DNA from: Cephalotus follicularis
Taxonomy: Eukaryota > Streptophyta > Magnoliopsida > Oxalidales > Cephalotaceae
Direction of reading: 5' to 3'
Assembly (NCBI GenBank): GCA_001972305.1
Contig: BDDD01000039.1
Location: forward strand, 702,274 to 766,273
Length of the DNA stretch: 64,000 nt
A program made the translations under genes and the position numbers. The notes under the pieces are model-generated. The model was given only the letters and a program-made list of their open reading frames with translations. It had not been told where the DNA came from and searched no databases. Numbering within the stretch: the first letter of the stretch is position 1; the number at the start of each line of letters is the position of its first letter. Below, one piece after another: positions 48,253-60,512 of the stretch.

Positions 48253-50897
48253 TGTAACACCCCGTAACAGTTTTGGGACTTTTTCTGTGGTGTTTAATTT
48301 TTTTTTATGGCCTTTGGACTTATTTGAGTAAGAGAAAGTTTAAGTGTAGTTTATGTTATAAGCCCAAGTATAAAGCATGATTAGTGTTAGTTAAAGGACT
48401 TAAGTGCAAATCTTGTTGAGGAAGCTTCCTAATCCCAAGGCAAATGACGGCTTATGTTGGGAGTTATGGAGATATATCTGTGGATGTGGTCTTTTCCTCT
48501 GTTTAGTTTTTAGCAGATAGATAGAGTTTTAGAGTGATAGAGAGAGAGCTCTAGTTCTTCTTCTTCTTCTTCTTCTTCTTCGTCGAGCGGGAGGAGAGCA
48601 ACAGTTGAAGCTTTCCAAGCTTAGCGAGAAGCATCCAGGAGTTGTAGCAGACGAGGAGTTAGAGGTCAAGTTCTCGTCAGAGGAAGTTGGTAAGAGCTTA
48701 GCCAAGAACCTGTGAGTGGGACATCCTTTCCAAGTTTCTAGTTGTTTCATGATGTTCTTGATATTCTTGATAACTCTTTCAATTTTCATTCCAGTACAGT
48801 GAGAGTTTTCTAACGGGAATTTGTTTTTCCCTAGCGTCTTTGTATGTTTCCCTTAACAAAGAGAGAAAAAGAGTTTCTCGAGCACTAGAGCTCAAGTTCT
48901 TCAAGTGAACTATTCACTTTCCAGAAAGGTAACGCGTACATGCTCAACCCAACTCCTCGGCCAACTATTGTCTATGATGGGAAGTCAAGCGAGTCTGCCC
49001 CCAGGTCCTAACTGGATCTCCTTTACAATATTGTCTATGATGGTGTTTAGGGTATGAGTACAGTCGAGCACTATGTACATAGCTCCAACCTCCTCGGTCT
49101 ACTATTGTCAATGATAGGAAGCCGGGCGAGACTATCCCCAGGTCCTACCTGGATCTCCTTTACGCTATTGTCTGTGATGGTGTTTAGGGTTTGAGTACAA
49201 CAGAGCTAAGTTGCTAATAGTAGGGATTAGAGCCTTTCAGTAAGTTTTCTAGAGAATGACCTTGTCCTCGGCAGTTATGCCATTAGCCCAGTTAAGAAAG
49301 TAAAGCAAAGAAATAGCAAGCAGAACAGGGAACCATGGGTTCTCGGAAGTTACTGCCAAGCAGGCTTCGGCCTAGATCAGCATAGAAAAGCCATTTCCTA
49401 GTTTAGTTGTTCTCCTCGGGTGTTTAGCTGGGAAGGACCCCAGTTCTTTATCAATTATCTGTCTTTTAATGAGTTGTATCTTAAGTTCTTTTCAGCTTTT
49501 ACAAACATTCTAGAACCAACTAAGCAGAGAAATAGTAAGCTATTCTTTCAAGTACGTTGTGCGTTTCTTTATTGTATGCCATGACTTATGTTCGCTAAAG
49601 TCTTTTTTCCCAGTTGGGATAGATATTCATGTTCATGGTAAGCTTTCTTTCAGCACATTCATTTATAACAATGTACCAGAGAATGTTTTATCCCCGTTTC
49701 ACTTAGTCAGTTGGACTAATCCCCTCACAGACTATTTTGCAGACCAGCCAGCAGGAGGAGACCCTCCAGCTTAGCAGTAAATAGCCTTGTAAGGTGGTTT
49801 TTGAGTTCAACGCCAGGGAACGTCATCTCGGGCGTTAGTATTGCATAGCATGGGGAATTCTTTATGTTTTGCTACCCTTCTTTTGTAGTTTTTTTGTAGT
49901 AGAGTAGTTGTGAGTTTTCATATGTAAAGATATAGTATTCTTTTGCCTGCCAGAGGAGGCAACGTGTGTATGCCAGGGGTTATATATGTCATAGTTCTAT
50001 GATATCAAGATATGATATGAATGTTTTGTGTTCACAGGTGTGTTTATCATGTGTTTTTATGAACTTTCATGTTTTGAGCTTTGTGATCCCAGGCCTAGCG
50101 GGGGAGCTAGAGAGTCCCCGAGCTTGAGTAGTGGAGAAGAGCTTAGTGGGGGATGAGCCCAGCAAGGGTGTTTGTTATGTCATGCTGGGAGCAAGGGTTT
50201 AGTTTTGGAGTATGACCCGAGAAGGAGTCCTCGGGCAGGTGCCAGGGAAGGCTTGTTAGAAGAAGGCCCGGGACGGGCATAAGTTGATGTTAGTGTTGTT
50301 AAGTTGAGCAAGGTTGTACGCCGGGGAACAACTTTTCTATACGTGGCTTCAAGGGGAGTTAAGTAGGCACGTTGGGCGTGCGTGGGTTTCTCCCCAGGCG
50401 TTAGTTATGCGCAGCGTAACAAAGTTGCGCTAAGGATGTTTTTGCCAGGGAAGGAGAAAGACCCGAGGACAAGGTCTGTCCCCGGGCATGTTGGTAAGTA
50501 TGCTCATGAGTTGCACGTGTGTGCTCTCCCCGGGCATGCCTTGCGCGTTATGTTAAGTCCATGTGAAGAGCACGTGGGACTTAAGTAATGCGGAGCGTTT
50601 TGGAGTTAAGTTATGTGAAGGTTTGGGGCATAAGTGATACGGCGCGTTTGGAGTTTTGGTTTTAAGTTGTGCGCGGGGCTTGATCAGGAGAGGAGTTAGC
50701 TCCTCTGCCCCAGTTGTCCTTTTAGCTGCGCGGCCAGCCCAGCCCAGGTTTTCTCCTCGGGATTTTGCGTGATAGTTTCCCTGGAGTTTTAAGACAGCTC
50801 GTCGGGTAGCCCCAGTTTTAGAGGGTTGTTGGCCAGAGTAGCGCCATCCCCGGCAAGACACGTGCCCCATAGAGTTGGCGGGAACATGGTCCTGATA
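48253..50897 (+). mobile_element. Gypsy A 3' LTR
   Basis: Starts TGTAACACCCCGTAACAG after the polypurine tract and ends GGTCCTGATA, followed by GAAAT. Collinear with 36973-39624 throughout. It carries (TTC)9 at 48555-48581. Confidence 0.92.
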
Positions 50898-51460
50898 GAA
50901 ATTCTGGCCAGGTGTAGGCGTCGTGGATATCGGGTGATTCTGGGGAGGTCCGCCGAAGTCACAATGTGTTCACAGATTTATATGGTCGCGAAATTTCTGG
51001 GGTGGACATTTAATTCACACCCTAGTCCGTGGTCGGAGCCAATAGTGATAAGGGTTACAAGACACATATGCTGAAGATGGGCTTACAGCTCTGGCTATCT
51101 GGTTAATGACTGATAGACATGGTTATACACGGATCCGGGGGTGATGAGAGCTCACATCAGGGCCATCTTGTGAATAGTCTATAGGACTATTAGAATGGTC
51201 TTACTAGAACTCGGGATGTTCTAAGAAATTTATCAGCGTACCGGATATCGACCAAGCTTTCTGGGTCCTGCCTGACTTTGAACAGGTTGACGTGTGAGGG
51301 ACACATGTCATTTAGTAAAAGGAAAACATCAAGGAGATGTTTCTTTTGCTAGTGAGTATTTCATATGCTAGATTTAGGTCCATGCAAAGCCACGACGAAA
51401 TATTCCATGCGAAGGGTTGTGAAAATATAAGAGATTGTCTCATCTTTGTCTTAGGCGTCG

Positions 51461-51990
51461 AAGCCATGAAGAGAATGCGTCGGCGCCATGTCTAGTTGAG
51501 TTGCTGGGCATTAACGCAAACGGCATGCATTGACGCTGATAAAACCAGTATCTTTTCACATTGACGCCACAAGGGATACACGTCGACGCCATAACTAGAT
51601 AAAGTCCCTGGCATTAACACCATGGAGAGCATGCGTTGACGATTCAAAAACCAGTGACTTACGTGTTGACGTCATAAGGTTTATGCGTCGACGCTAAGAA
51701 AAACAAAGACTTAGTGCCTGTTTCATCTTATCGTTGGCGTTGAGGCCTAAGATAGTATGAGACGCATGGCATTGACGCCATGAGGGCTGACACAAGGCTT
51801 GTCACCAAATTTGAGAGAAATTGGTTTGACTTTGTGGGATAAAGTAGGAGAGAGAAAGTCAGACTATAAATAGCCTTAGAGAAGCTTGTTCAACACACAA
51901 GAGGCTTGACTTTTTCTCTCTCTTCCCTGCCGTGCATTCTCTTCTTGCTGCTAGCGTAAGCGTTGACGCCATGGGTTAGCGTCGACGCCA
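51461..51990. repeat. GCGTCGACGC-type motif cluster in Copia-3 5' LTR
   Basis: About a dozen variants of GCGTCGACGCC lie in 530 bp. Perfect GCGTCGACGC is at 51685 and 51979, and CGTCGACGCC at 51581. Many decayed copies read GCGTTGACGCC or CATTGACGCC, as expected from loss of CpG to TpG. Most lie upstream of the TATA box at 51865, with two downstream. Confidence 0.85.
51865..51874 (+). promoter_or_regulatory. TATA box of Copia-3 5' LTR
   Basis: CTATAAATAG matches the plant TATA consensus and is conserved at 61871-61880 in the other LTR. It lies downstream of the main motif cluster. Confidence 0.65.
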
Positions 51991-52778
51991 AAATCGCCTG
52001 GATTGAAGAGCAGCCATTTTCAACCATCCTTTCACCCCTCAAAGCTCTATATAGGTGGAGATGATTTGTTCCTTGCATCTCATCTTTATCTATAGAGTTT
52101 ATAGTGTAGGATAAACACTTAAACCTTCATCACCATCTTCTTTGTGCATGGCTTAAGGAGGAGCTTGGAGCTTTAATGGAGATTTGGGATTAAAGTCGTG
52201 AGGGCGCTCTTGAAGGAAGGAGCCATCACTTGAGGTAACGAAATTCTTGTTTCCCTTCTTGTGGATTCAGATTGGGGCTAGGGTTTGCCAACCCTAGCCA
52301 AACCCAAGATGAATGTTTTGTTTTGTCTTGTGTTGGAATTGTTTGTTATGGGGTATATTTTGCAATTTCGGGTTACGGCTAGGGTATGCGTACCCTGGCC
52401 CAACCCCCTGGTTTTGTGGAGGAACTATTGCCATCCCTTAGGGTTAGGGATAGTCTTGGTTCATGTTTGTGGGTCAATTGCTTAGGGTTTGTGTGTGTTC
52501 CCTTTATGCATCTGTTAGTGACCGAAGTGAGAGTTTACGACAGCTCTTACTCCAAACCCGTTCCTCCCTTATGCTTGGGTGGTGGTGTTAGCTTGGCTAC
52601 ATGCTCTACTAGGGTTCCTGGGCTTACTGGGAAAATTGTGGACATTGTTTAGGGTAACCCATTGCTTGGGGATCAATCATTTGATTGAAAATTAAAATTT
52701 ATCACCCTATACACCTGATGCCCATAATTGAGATGTGTTTCGCTTCCACTGCGCTTAGAGCCTATGTCATTCCCAGCA

Positions 52779-55700
52779 AGTGGAATCAGAGTAACCTAAT
52801 GGGCTACAGTTGAACCTTGATTTGATATCTAGTGGCTTGTAGGTTAACTTTATGGCTTGACTGTTTTATATCAATTCCATCCCTAGAGTGCAATTGGAAA
52901 TTTTGGTTCAATTGGAATGTTGCTCATTCTGATTGTTTTTGTCAATTGAGTGAACTAGCGTAAACGACTAATTAATGGCTAGTTCGATGAGCCGAAGATT
53001 AGTACATAGGGTGTTTGAGAACCAGGGGAGCATTCAAAAATCCAGTGTAAAATTTAGGATCTCGAACGGACCTTAAAAAGTCATTAAACGTGGGTTTATA
53101 AAGTGACTGTAATTTTTCCTTGAAAAACTGGTTGTGTGCATTTCTTTCTGTTAAGACTTTCAGTACTTATTAGTATAGTCTGTCTGACAGATTACCTAGC
53201 CGTTAAGAGCGGAGGCACACACCATGGTGTTTCGAGAGGAAATTTAATTCACTTATACACTAAGTTCGTTAATATAATGCAATATATATTTCAAGAGGAA
53301 ATATGATATTCAAGAGGAATATTAATATTAGTTTGCTAATATTTAATTACATTATTCTTTTTATTCACTCAACCAAATCAAATGGAAGAGCCATGAGATT
53401 AAATGTAGTGAGAGACTACATTAAGGGACACTAGATTTTAATTAATTTAGTGGGAGTTGCATTCTTGGTTGGCCATTAGTAAAATCGACGAGCCATTGAA
53501 TATTAAATTGTTTAAGTGTTTATTCATTAAATATATTGGTTATATTTTTTGAATTTCTTATGCATGCTAGTAGGCTTTGGGACTAGGCCTAGCTTTTTGG
53601 TTTCTTTCGTGGATGATTTAAATTCTTTATTATGCTTGGTATTCATATGGTCTGTAATAAAGCTGCCTGCGTGCGCCATATTAATTTTCTTGTTCTTAAT
53701 TTTATTCGTGGTAGAATAGAAATCTCTTCTCCCTCTTTTGTATTTCTTTTTCTTTTTATTCTGTACATCAAATGTAAGTTTCTAGAAAAGAAGCAATGGA
53801 GATTGAAGAGAGGATCAAGAAGATTTCAAGACCAAGTGAAGGACATGTATGCGTGGTAGCATATGTAATAAAGTATTTTAAATTAGTACACCTAGGAGAC
53901 CAAGTGATCACATTGGCTCGCGTGGTCACTAGTAGTTTCAGTCCCAAGTAAGGCCACTTTTAGGGTGCATGAGATGGATGTTTTCTTTTTGCAAACAATC
54001 TAAATACATACAAGCATGTAAGCCGTTCCAAATTGATTGGAAGATACAAATGGATCTTAAAAACGGCTTGGCTAAAATAAAACTTAATGAGACCAACAAA
54101 TTCCTCCAAACTAGAAATAATAAGTCCATAAGTGGTGGGGCATATGGTTGCCCTGTCGTTGGACTTCCACCATCTTCGTTGAATGGTGTGGACATATTGG
54201 GGATGGCACCAACAAAAGCTGAGGTCCCCCGTATTACCATTTCTATTCAATTTCAGTACATGGGTTGTACTGGAAGGTAGTGACCACGTTTCTAATACTC
54301 TGACAGGCCAAAGCGTGTGGGTGTCCAAATGGGTTTGTTTCTTTGAGTATTGTGGGTTTGACTTATACCGGGATCTTATGGTTACCATCATGCCAAAGCA
54401 GAGACCATAAGGGTCGGAGGCCGAAGCTTGTATCGGATCTTACACTAAGGGCAACAGGTCCTAATGTAAATTGGCACTCATGTCTACCTATTCGGGTATT
54501 ATGGTTTGTACAGCGAAAGTCAGGACCATAGTATGCTGGATAGATTCTGATCCCTACTAGGAGACGAGAGGCTTCCCGAGTTCCACATTGGAGGTGTGGG
54601 ATACGATTAGAATAGTGGGAGGAGCCATAATTACTAAAGACCAATGATTATGGTAATAACATTAATTGGAATAATCTGCTAAAACTTCTCTCATATTTTC
54701 TCTAAATAGGTTGCTAGACATACTCAATCTTACTTAATTGGTAGTCAGCACCACACATATAAGTTTAATGGCAGCGTTAGGTATCCTTGATACTCACGAG
54801 CATGAGAGAGCCTCATGTGATGACTGAATATTCCCAACCCTTCATGTAAACCTGTCAAAGAGTGACAAGACCAAGGAGGTCAAATGGTTGCATGAATTAT
54901 GAGCACACATGGAAACCTTAAGGGTCATCCTTACACAACTAAGAGAGTTGTTTGGCTCTTAAGAGGCAGATTTGGTCTATGGTAGGACCAAATCAGCCAT
55001 GCTCATACTTTTATCTTCTTATGGGACGAAATCTGAGAGGGATAGATCATGGGATCATGTTCCAAAGGCAAGGAGCCTTACAAGATGAAAGGGTAACACA
55101 CAAGGAGTGCTTAGGGATGCCATTAATGAAAGGATCACAAGGAGAATGCTTGCTACGGGAAGCAAGGCATTAAAAAGGAAAACTGTAAATGTTCCTTAAA
55201 TCCACATATGCTTTTGAACATACAATGTGAGTTCAACTTGAGTAAGGAACTCAAGTTATGACACTAACATTAATATCTCTATGCAACGAGCTAAGAGAAG
55301 CCAGGCAGTAAGGAGCTGTTGAAGCTGTGGATATATGCCTTGGTGATGAATAAGGGGATTCACACCATTTGCATAGGCGTAATGAATTGTTTTATATTGC
55401 AAATGGATATATACTGTATTCTTAAATATAGAATATTGAAAGAAACCTTGTTTCAAATTTTTATGAGATAAGCAATGAGCTTGAATTTGTAGTATAATTC
55501 TTTATTCTCATACATAACAATATTCTGGTTAGTGCAAGAGGCATGTGGATTAAAAGGATCTAAGTTTTAATCATTGCATTAACAATTCAATAAGGAACAA
55601 ATAATAAAAGATTATGAGAGATAATGGGACTTTCTCTCTAAATGGACATCTCTGGAAAAACCATATGGGAATGGTATATCCGTACGGAGCATATGGACTT

Positions 55701-57727
55701 TGTGGAAAAGGTCCAGTCCATGACATCTTTTATACATCTTCCTATCTCATTTTGGGTTATGCATTGCACAGGGCAATACACATCCAAATTTGGATTCCTT
55801 AAAATCCGTCCCCTCCGATGTCATGAGGATATCACATGATCAAGGAGATCATACATGGAGGAAACCCAGCCTAAACCAACGGTTGGTTAAAGGTTGTTCA
55901 GCTTGTATGAGAAGGTGGAAACCTTCTAAGCTGGAGGCATGAATAGATCATTACCACTTTGTGGGATATCTTAAGAAGAGCTTAGGATATCATTTCACCA
56001 TCCGAGCAAAAAAAAGTTTTGTGTCGCGTACTGTATATTCCCAATGAGGGAATACATGTTAAAGAAACCGTGGGAGAAAGGTGTAACTAAGGAAGTTACT
56101 ATGGGGTGAAAATTTATATGACAATAAGGTATTTGAGGTTGAATCCTCTTAAGAATAATTTTGGGAAAGGATCCCAAATCTGAGATGATGTCTCAGCAAG
56201 GTAATCCTCGAGGGAGGATAATAGGAAATTTTTTTGACAACTCTTGAGAGATAGGGTTTCTCAACGATGGCACTGACAAAACTAATGTCATCAAGTGATG
56301 ACAAGCCTATCAGCTACTAGGACCAGTGAAGGACACTGATTCCGAGGCATGGCATGGAGCCATGAAACCCGAAATGGACAACATATACGCCCACCAGGTG
56401 TGGTAACTTGGTGAATGCTCCCAAGGGCAGGATGCCCATTGGTTGAATATAAATATCTTCAAGGAGAAGATAGGCGTAAATGAAAAAGGTTCAACCCTTT
56501 AAATTTTGATTAGCACTGAAAGGGTATAGAATGAAATGAGAGGTTGACTATACTTTCTAGCAAATCGCAAATGCTTAAGTCCATTCGAATAATGCAAGCC
56601 ATGAAGGTCTATGGTTGACTTTAAGCAACCATCTTGTAGCTAAAACATCTTTTGGTATAGATGTGCCTCAGGTCTACCGGATATAGGATAACCCAGCTAT
56701 CACTATCTTGGTTAAAGTACATAAACATGGTACAGTTCATGTAAGTACTGTAAACCAATAATTTCCCTATCAAGGATTTGGGAGAGGCTTTCTAAGTTTT
56801 AGAGAATGAAGATCTAAAGAGTAGATCGAGTAGATTGCTTGAGCTTTCCCAAAGCCAGTACATAAGCAGACAGCTGATATGGTATGGCAAAAAGGATTAC
56901 ATTCATATGGCCTACTGCCAATTGGCCACGGAATTCTTCTTTCCAAGAGGATGTCTATAGAGACATTGAGGAGAGGACTCGCATGAATAGGAAACCATAA
57001 GCATGGGCTATGGATTTCATCATGTATATCATACCTTGTACTGGGCCTAATGTCAGACATGCCTGAGAGACATGCTAGTCAATTTTCAGTCCTAATTCCA
57101 GTGGTTGGCACTAGAAATTGTCAATAGGGATAATGGTAAAACGGAGAAGAGCTCAGTATCCCTACTTGACATATGGTGAATATAGTAAAAATTTAAAACA
57201 TAAGAGTTATGGGAACTCTATAGTTTAATGTGATAAGGACGGTCACGAAACCATTTCAAAATATTTCTAATATCCTGAACAGAGGTGCTATAAGAGATGC
57301 TGGAGATTAAGGCAAAGGATGTTGAAAACTCCACGGTGCAAATTAAGTATGTCATGACCTAGTATACCGCATATAAGTAGCTGTTTTGGAAGCAGAAGTT
57401 CATTGGTGAACTTCTAGTGGTTCCAACCCATTGTTAATCCAGTAGTGGTAGCTGTGATGGTGATGGAGGGTTTTCTACTAACCCAGGAACCGTGGTCTCA
57501 TTACCGCTCCAACATTTTAAAGAGCGACGGTATCGATTGATCAAATAGATCATATGATTGTGGAGATCATAATACTGAGAAATGGAATAAAATGTAGAGA
57601 TTTGTGAAGGTAGTAAACTTAGTAGACCCACGGACCAATGCCAATAGCTATTCTATACTTGAAACAGTCATTTGTACGATATGATTAGGCTGTAAGGTCT
57701 TCATTGCTATAGCGCTAAGTGGGAGAT
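52779..57727 (+). pseudogene. Copia-3 internal region, heavily decayed
   Basis: The primer binding site variant TGGAATCAGAG is at 52781-52791. I recognise only two coding blocks. An RT start lies near 56340-56520 (AMKPEMDNIYAHQVW, then a K..FK.KIG-like stretch). An RNase H end lies near 57340-57700 (AEYTAYK-like, then ERRY and the usual Copia end). Gag, protease and most of integrase cannot be identified. The polypurine tract at the right end is intact. Many breaks are present. The block at 53930-54400 has overlapping open frames of about 100-140 codons on both strands with no family match that I can see. Confidence 0.75.
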
Positions 57728-58263
57728 TGTTGGATTTGGGTGTCCCTGGAAACCATGACGGGGCTAAATGGGTGTACATATTTGATATATTCCTTGATTG
57801 GAATATTCCATGCATGTCTATGGTTGGCTGCATGTATGTACTTTACACTCTTATCCTACATTCTAAGTTCCAATTATGTTCATTTGTGCATATATATTAA
57901 CAATGGCAAAATCGGCTATATGTAATATCCAAAAATGTCAAAAGTGGATCAGTTGATCTCAATGTCAACAGAGTACACATATAGAGCCCTGTCACCGAGG
58001 GTTTGGATCTCATGCCTAGAGAGGTAACGCGAATGAGATCCTTAATCCCTTCAGACAGAAGTTCCAAGTCATAGGTTCACTTTATGGGCAATTGATGAAC
58101 CACAAAGACTTGTCGTATTATGCTTGCTCCCTCATTTGGAGGACGACTTCTCTCATTGCCGTTTGGATGGCACTAAAGCTGATGCGGGGTACATGCAAGA
58201 GGAGTGATACTGAACTGAACAACCATAGGTGACCTATTTGGATGTACATTACCCCTATCGATA

Positions 58264-58268
58264 GGATC
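58264..58268. repeat. Target duplication GGATC, left copy
   Basis: GGATC here and GGTTC at 60631-60635 flank the solo LTR, with one mismatch. Confidence 0.75.
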
Positions 58269-60016
58269 TATAACGACCCCGACCTGAGCTCGCTAATAGC
58301 TCGAAGTGAACTTCGAGGATCGGTTGTGTTACGTTGGGTGTGAAACGTTACATCCTTTAATACTATTCTTTAAAAGTACACTACATCATAAACTCATGTC
58401 TTGCAACATCATACATAATCTTAAATTCAAACTTTACACATAATCATCTTATATAAAGATGTCATAACCATATCGTTCGTCTACATTACACAGGATCATT
58501 CTTCTACCTAAACATATAATACAACGAAAAACTTTGTTCTTATTACGTATCAAAACATTAATGCAAATATCATCGCATAGCCTTTCTTTCACAAAAACTC
58601 CTTCTTAAGAGCTTCCACTAAGCTCGTAATCTCCATTCATTCATTCCCTGAAAACATTTTATTTGAAAACAACATTGAAAGGAATAAGCTCAAAATAGCT
58701 CAGTAAGGTGTTTTTATAGTAAACACATTTCATCATAACATTTTTCTAGTCAATACATATAACTAGAACATTTCATAAAGCATATTACATTTCTAGTTAA
58801 TATCATAACTAGATCATTTTGTAAACATGAAATTCATAAAATCCTTAATGAACCCTTTACACCGCTTCATCGGGGCATTGTGCACTCCCCGACTACTATT
58901 CTTACATCACATACATGTCCGTGAGCATCTCGCTCCATTAACATTGAGCATCTCACTCCATTCCCCTTGGATCGCAATCCAAGGGTGGTTCATTCATCAT
59001 TTACTTTGAGTTATCAGCTCAAAGCAATCATAAAAATCATTTCATAACATATCTTTCACAATTCATAAACCTTTCTCTTCATTTGAGTAATTGACTCAAA
59101 TGAGTTCATAAAAATAGTTTTGTATAGCTTTACTAAACCTGATAATTCATATAGAAATAAGCATTTTCAGAGAAAACTTAAAACATAAAAATTAAAGTAG
59201 ACATATTTACGAAGTCAAAAAGCTCAAGAACATAATAATTGGTTGAGAATCAAATCCGTTATGAATTTTAGAAAGTGGCTGGTTCCATATGAAAATAGGG
59301 CATGAGCAGTAAAATGAAACATCAATTCTCGTCAAGAATTTGACAGAATTTCGAGGTACATAAAACATAAAAGTTAAATAGGACATCTTAATGTTTTCAA
59401 AACATCCAACCATTTAATTTTTAATGAAGAAACGAGAAAGATATGATTTAAAGAAGTTGCTGCATAATCTAGGAATAAAATAGTACCCAAACAGAAATTT
59501 AAAACATGAATTTCCATCAAGAAAACGATAGAATATTGAAACATTCAAATCATAACAGTTGAAGAGGACATCCTAACATTTCCATAACATCCAACCATTC
59601 AAAATTTCATCAAGAATTGAACAAGATATCAATAGAACAATCTGCTGCATAATTGAAAGCAAAACAGGGGATGCTTTGTAGAGAATGGGTATAGAATTTC
59701 CTTAGTTTGCTTTAGAATTTCTTTCTCTTTTACTCTCCACGAATTCTCCACTTCACTCTCAGCAGGAACACTTTCTTTCTCAGCCAAAATGACTGAGTTC
59801 AACCCTCTTAGACATTAAATAGAAGGATTACTTGGGAGGCAAGTCTTCCCTAGCAGCCCATGTGTTTAAATTCAACCAATCCAAGTGTTTACACCTGTTA
59901 GATTACCAGATAACATATCATATCATCCTCCCCTGGCCTGCCACGTGTCCAAAATTAAAGATTTTTACTCAGAAAATGCCAAAAAGCTAGATTTTGGATT
60001 TTGTCTCTAACTCAAA

Positions 60017-60390
60017 GCGTCGACGTTTTCTTTCTAAGCGTCGCCGGTCACGGGCTTGACTTGAGTTTTTCGCTTCTATCCCGACTAAAGCGCTGACGCT
60101 TTCTTACAAAGCTTCGCCGCTTTAACTCTTCGTCCAGGTCAACTGACACACTTGACTTCAACGCATCGACGCTTAAAATTAGAGCGTCGTCCGTTGCCCA
60201 AAGTGTTGACTCTTTCTCGTAAGCGTCGCCGGTGTGAGGGCTTTGTCCAATTTACCGTTGCACTGGTTTAAAGCGCAGATAGAAGAGGTCTAAGCGTCGC
60301 CCGTTACTACCCAAGCGTCGACGCTTGAAGTGGAACTGTCGACGCTTCAGACATTTTTTTTTGTCAACTCTTAGCCTTTTAGATTGACGC
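60017..60390. repeat. GCGTCGACGC/GCGTCGCC motif cluster in solo LTR
   Basis: About a dozen motif variants lie in 370 bp: a perfect GCGTCGACGC at 60315, GCGTCGACGT at 60017, TGTCGACGC near 60337, and several AAGCGTCGCCGG and AAGCGTCG variants. On the minus strand this is upstream of the putative TATA region. Confidence 0.82.
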
Positions 60391-60440
60391 TTTCAACATG
60401 ACATCCATCCAAAACAAATAGCCAATTTCAATTTTCTTCC

Positions 60441-60512
60441 GAGGGCGCTGCCCCCGAGCCCCTGCCCGCTGACCGGGCAGCCGGACCCCCCGTCTGCTCA
60501 CCGGGGAGCAGA
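60441..60512. repeat. GC-rich block with two adjacent hairpins
   Basis: The block contains CTGCCCG(62-68)/CGGGCAG(74-80) at 60462-60480 with a 5-base loop, and TCTGCTC(60493-60499)/GAGCAGA(60506-60512) with a 6-base loop. Both stems are perfect 7-bp pairs. A shorter GGGC/GCCC stem lies at 60443-60453. The surrounding LTR is AT-rich, so the block stands out. Confidence 0.88.

Larger units (their letters stand above)
36973..50897 (+). mobile_element. Gypsy A, gag-only (TR-GAG-like), interrupted
   Basis: This plus-strand element has LTRs of 2652 bp (36973-39624) and 2645 bp (48253-50897), a primer binding site at 39628, a gag region and a polypurine tract (AATGTGGGGAGGT) at 48240-48252. With the inserted F element removed, the internal region is only about 1.63 kb and has no pol. 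The first roughly 215 bp of the LTRs differ at about 5% of sites by eye, so it is younger than its host Copia-3. Gag looks largely whole. Confidence 0.88.
36160..52778 (+). mobile_element. Copia-3 5' LTR with Gypsy A inside
   Basis: LTR sequence is at 36160-36972 and 50903-52778. It starts TGTTGGAGTTGGG and ends CCCAGCA, a decayed form of the TGTTGG/CCAACA Copia ends. The site where A sits is uninterrupted in the 3' LTR near 60908 (GCTGACTGAAATCC). Confidence 0.88.
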
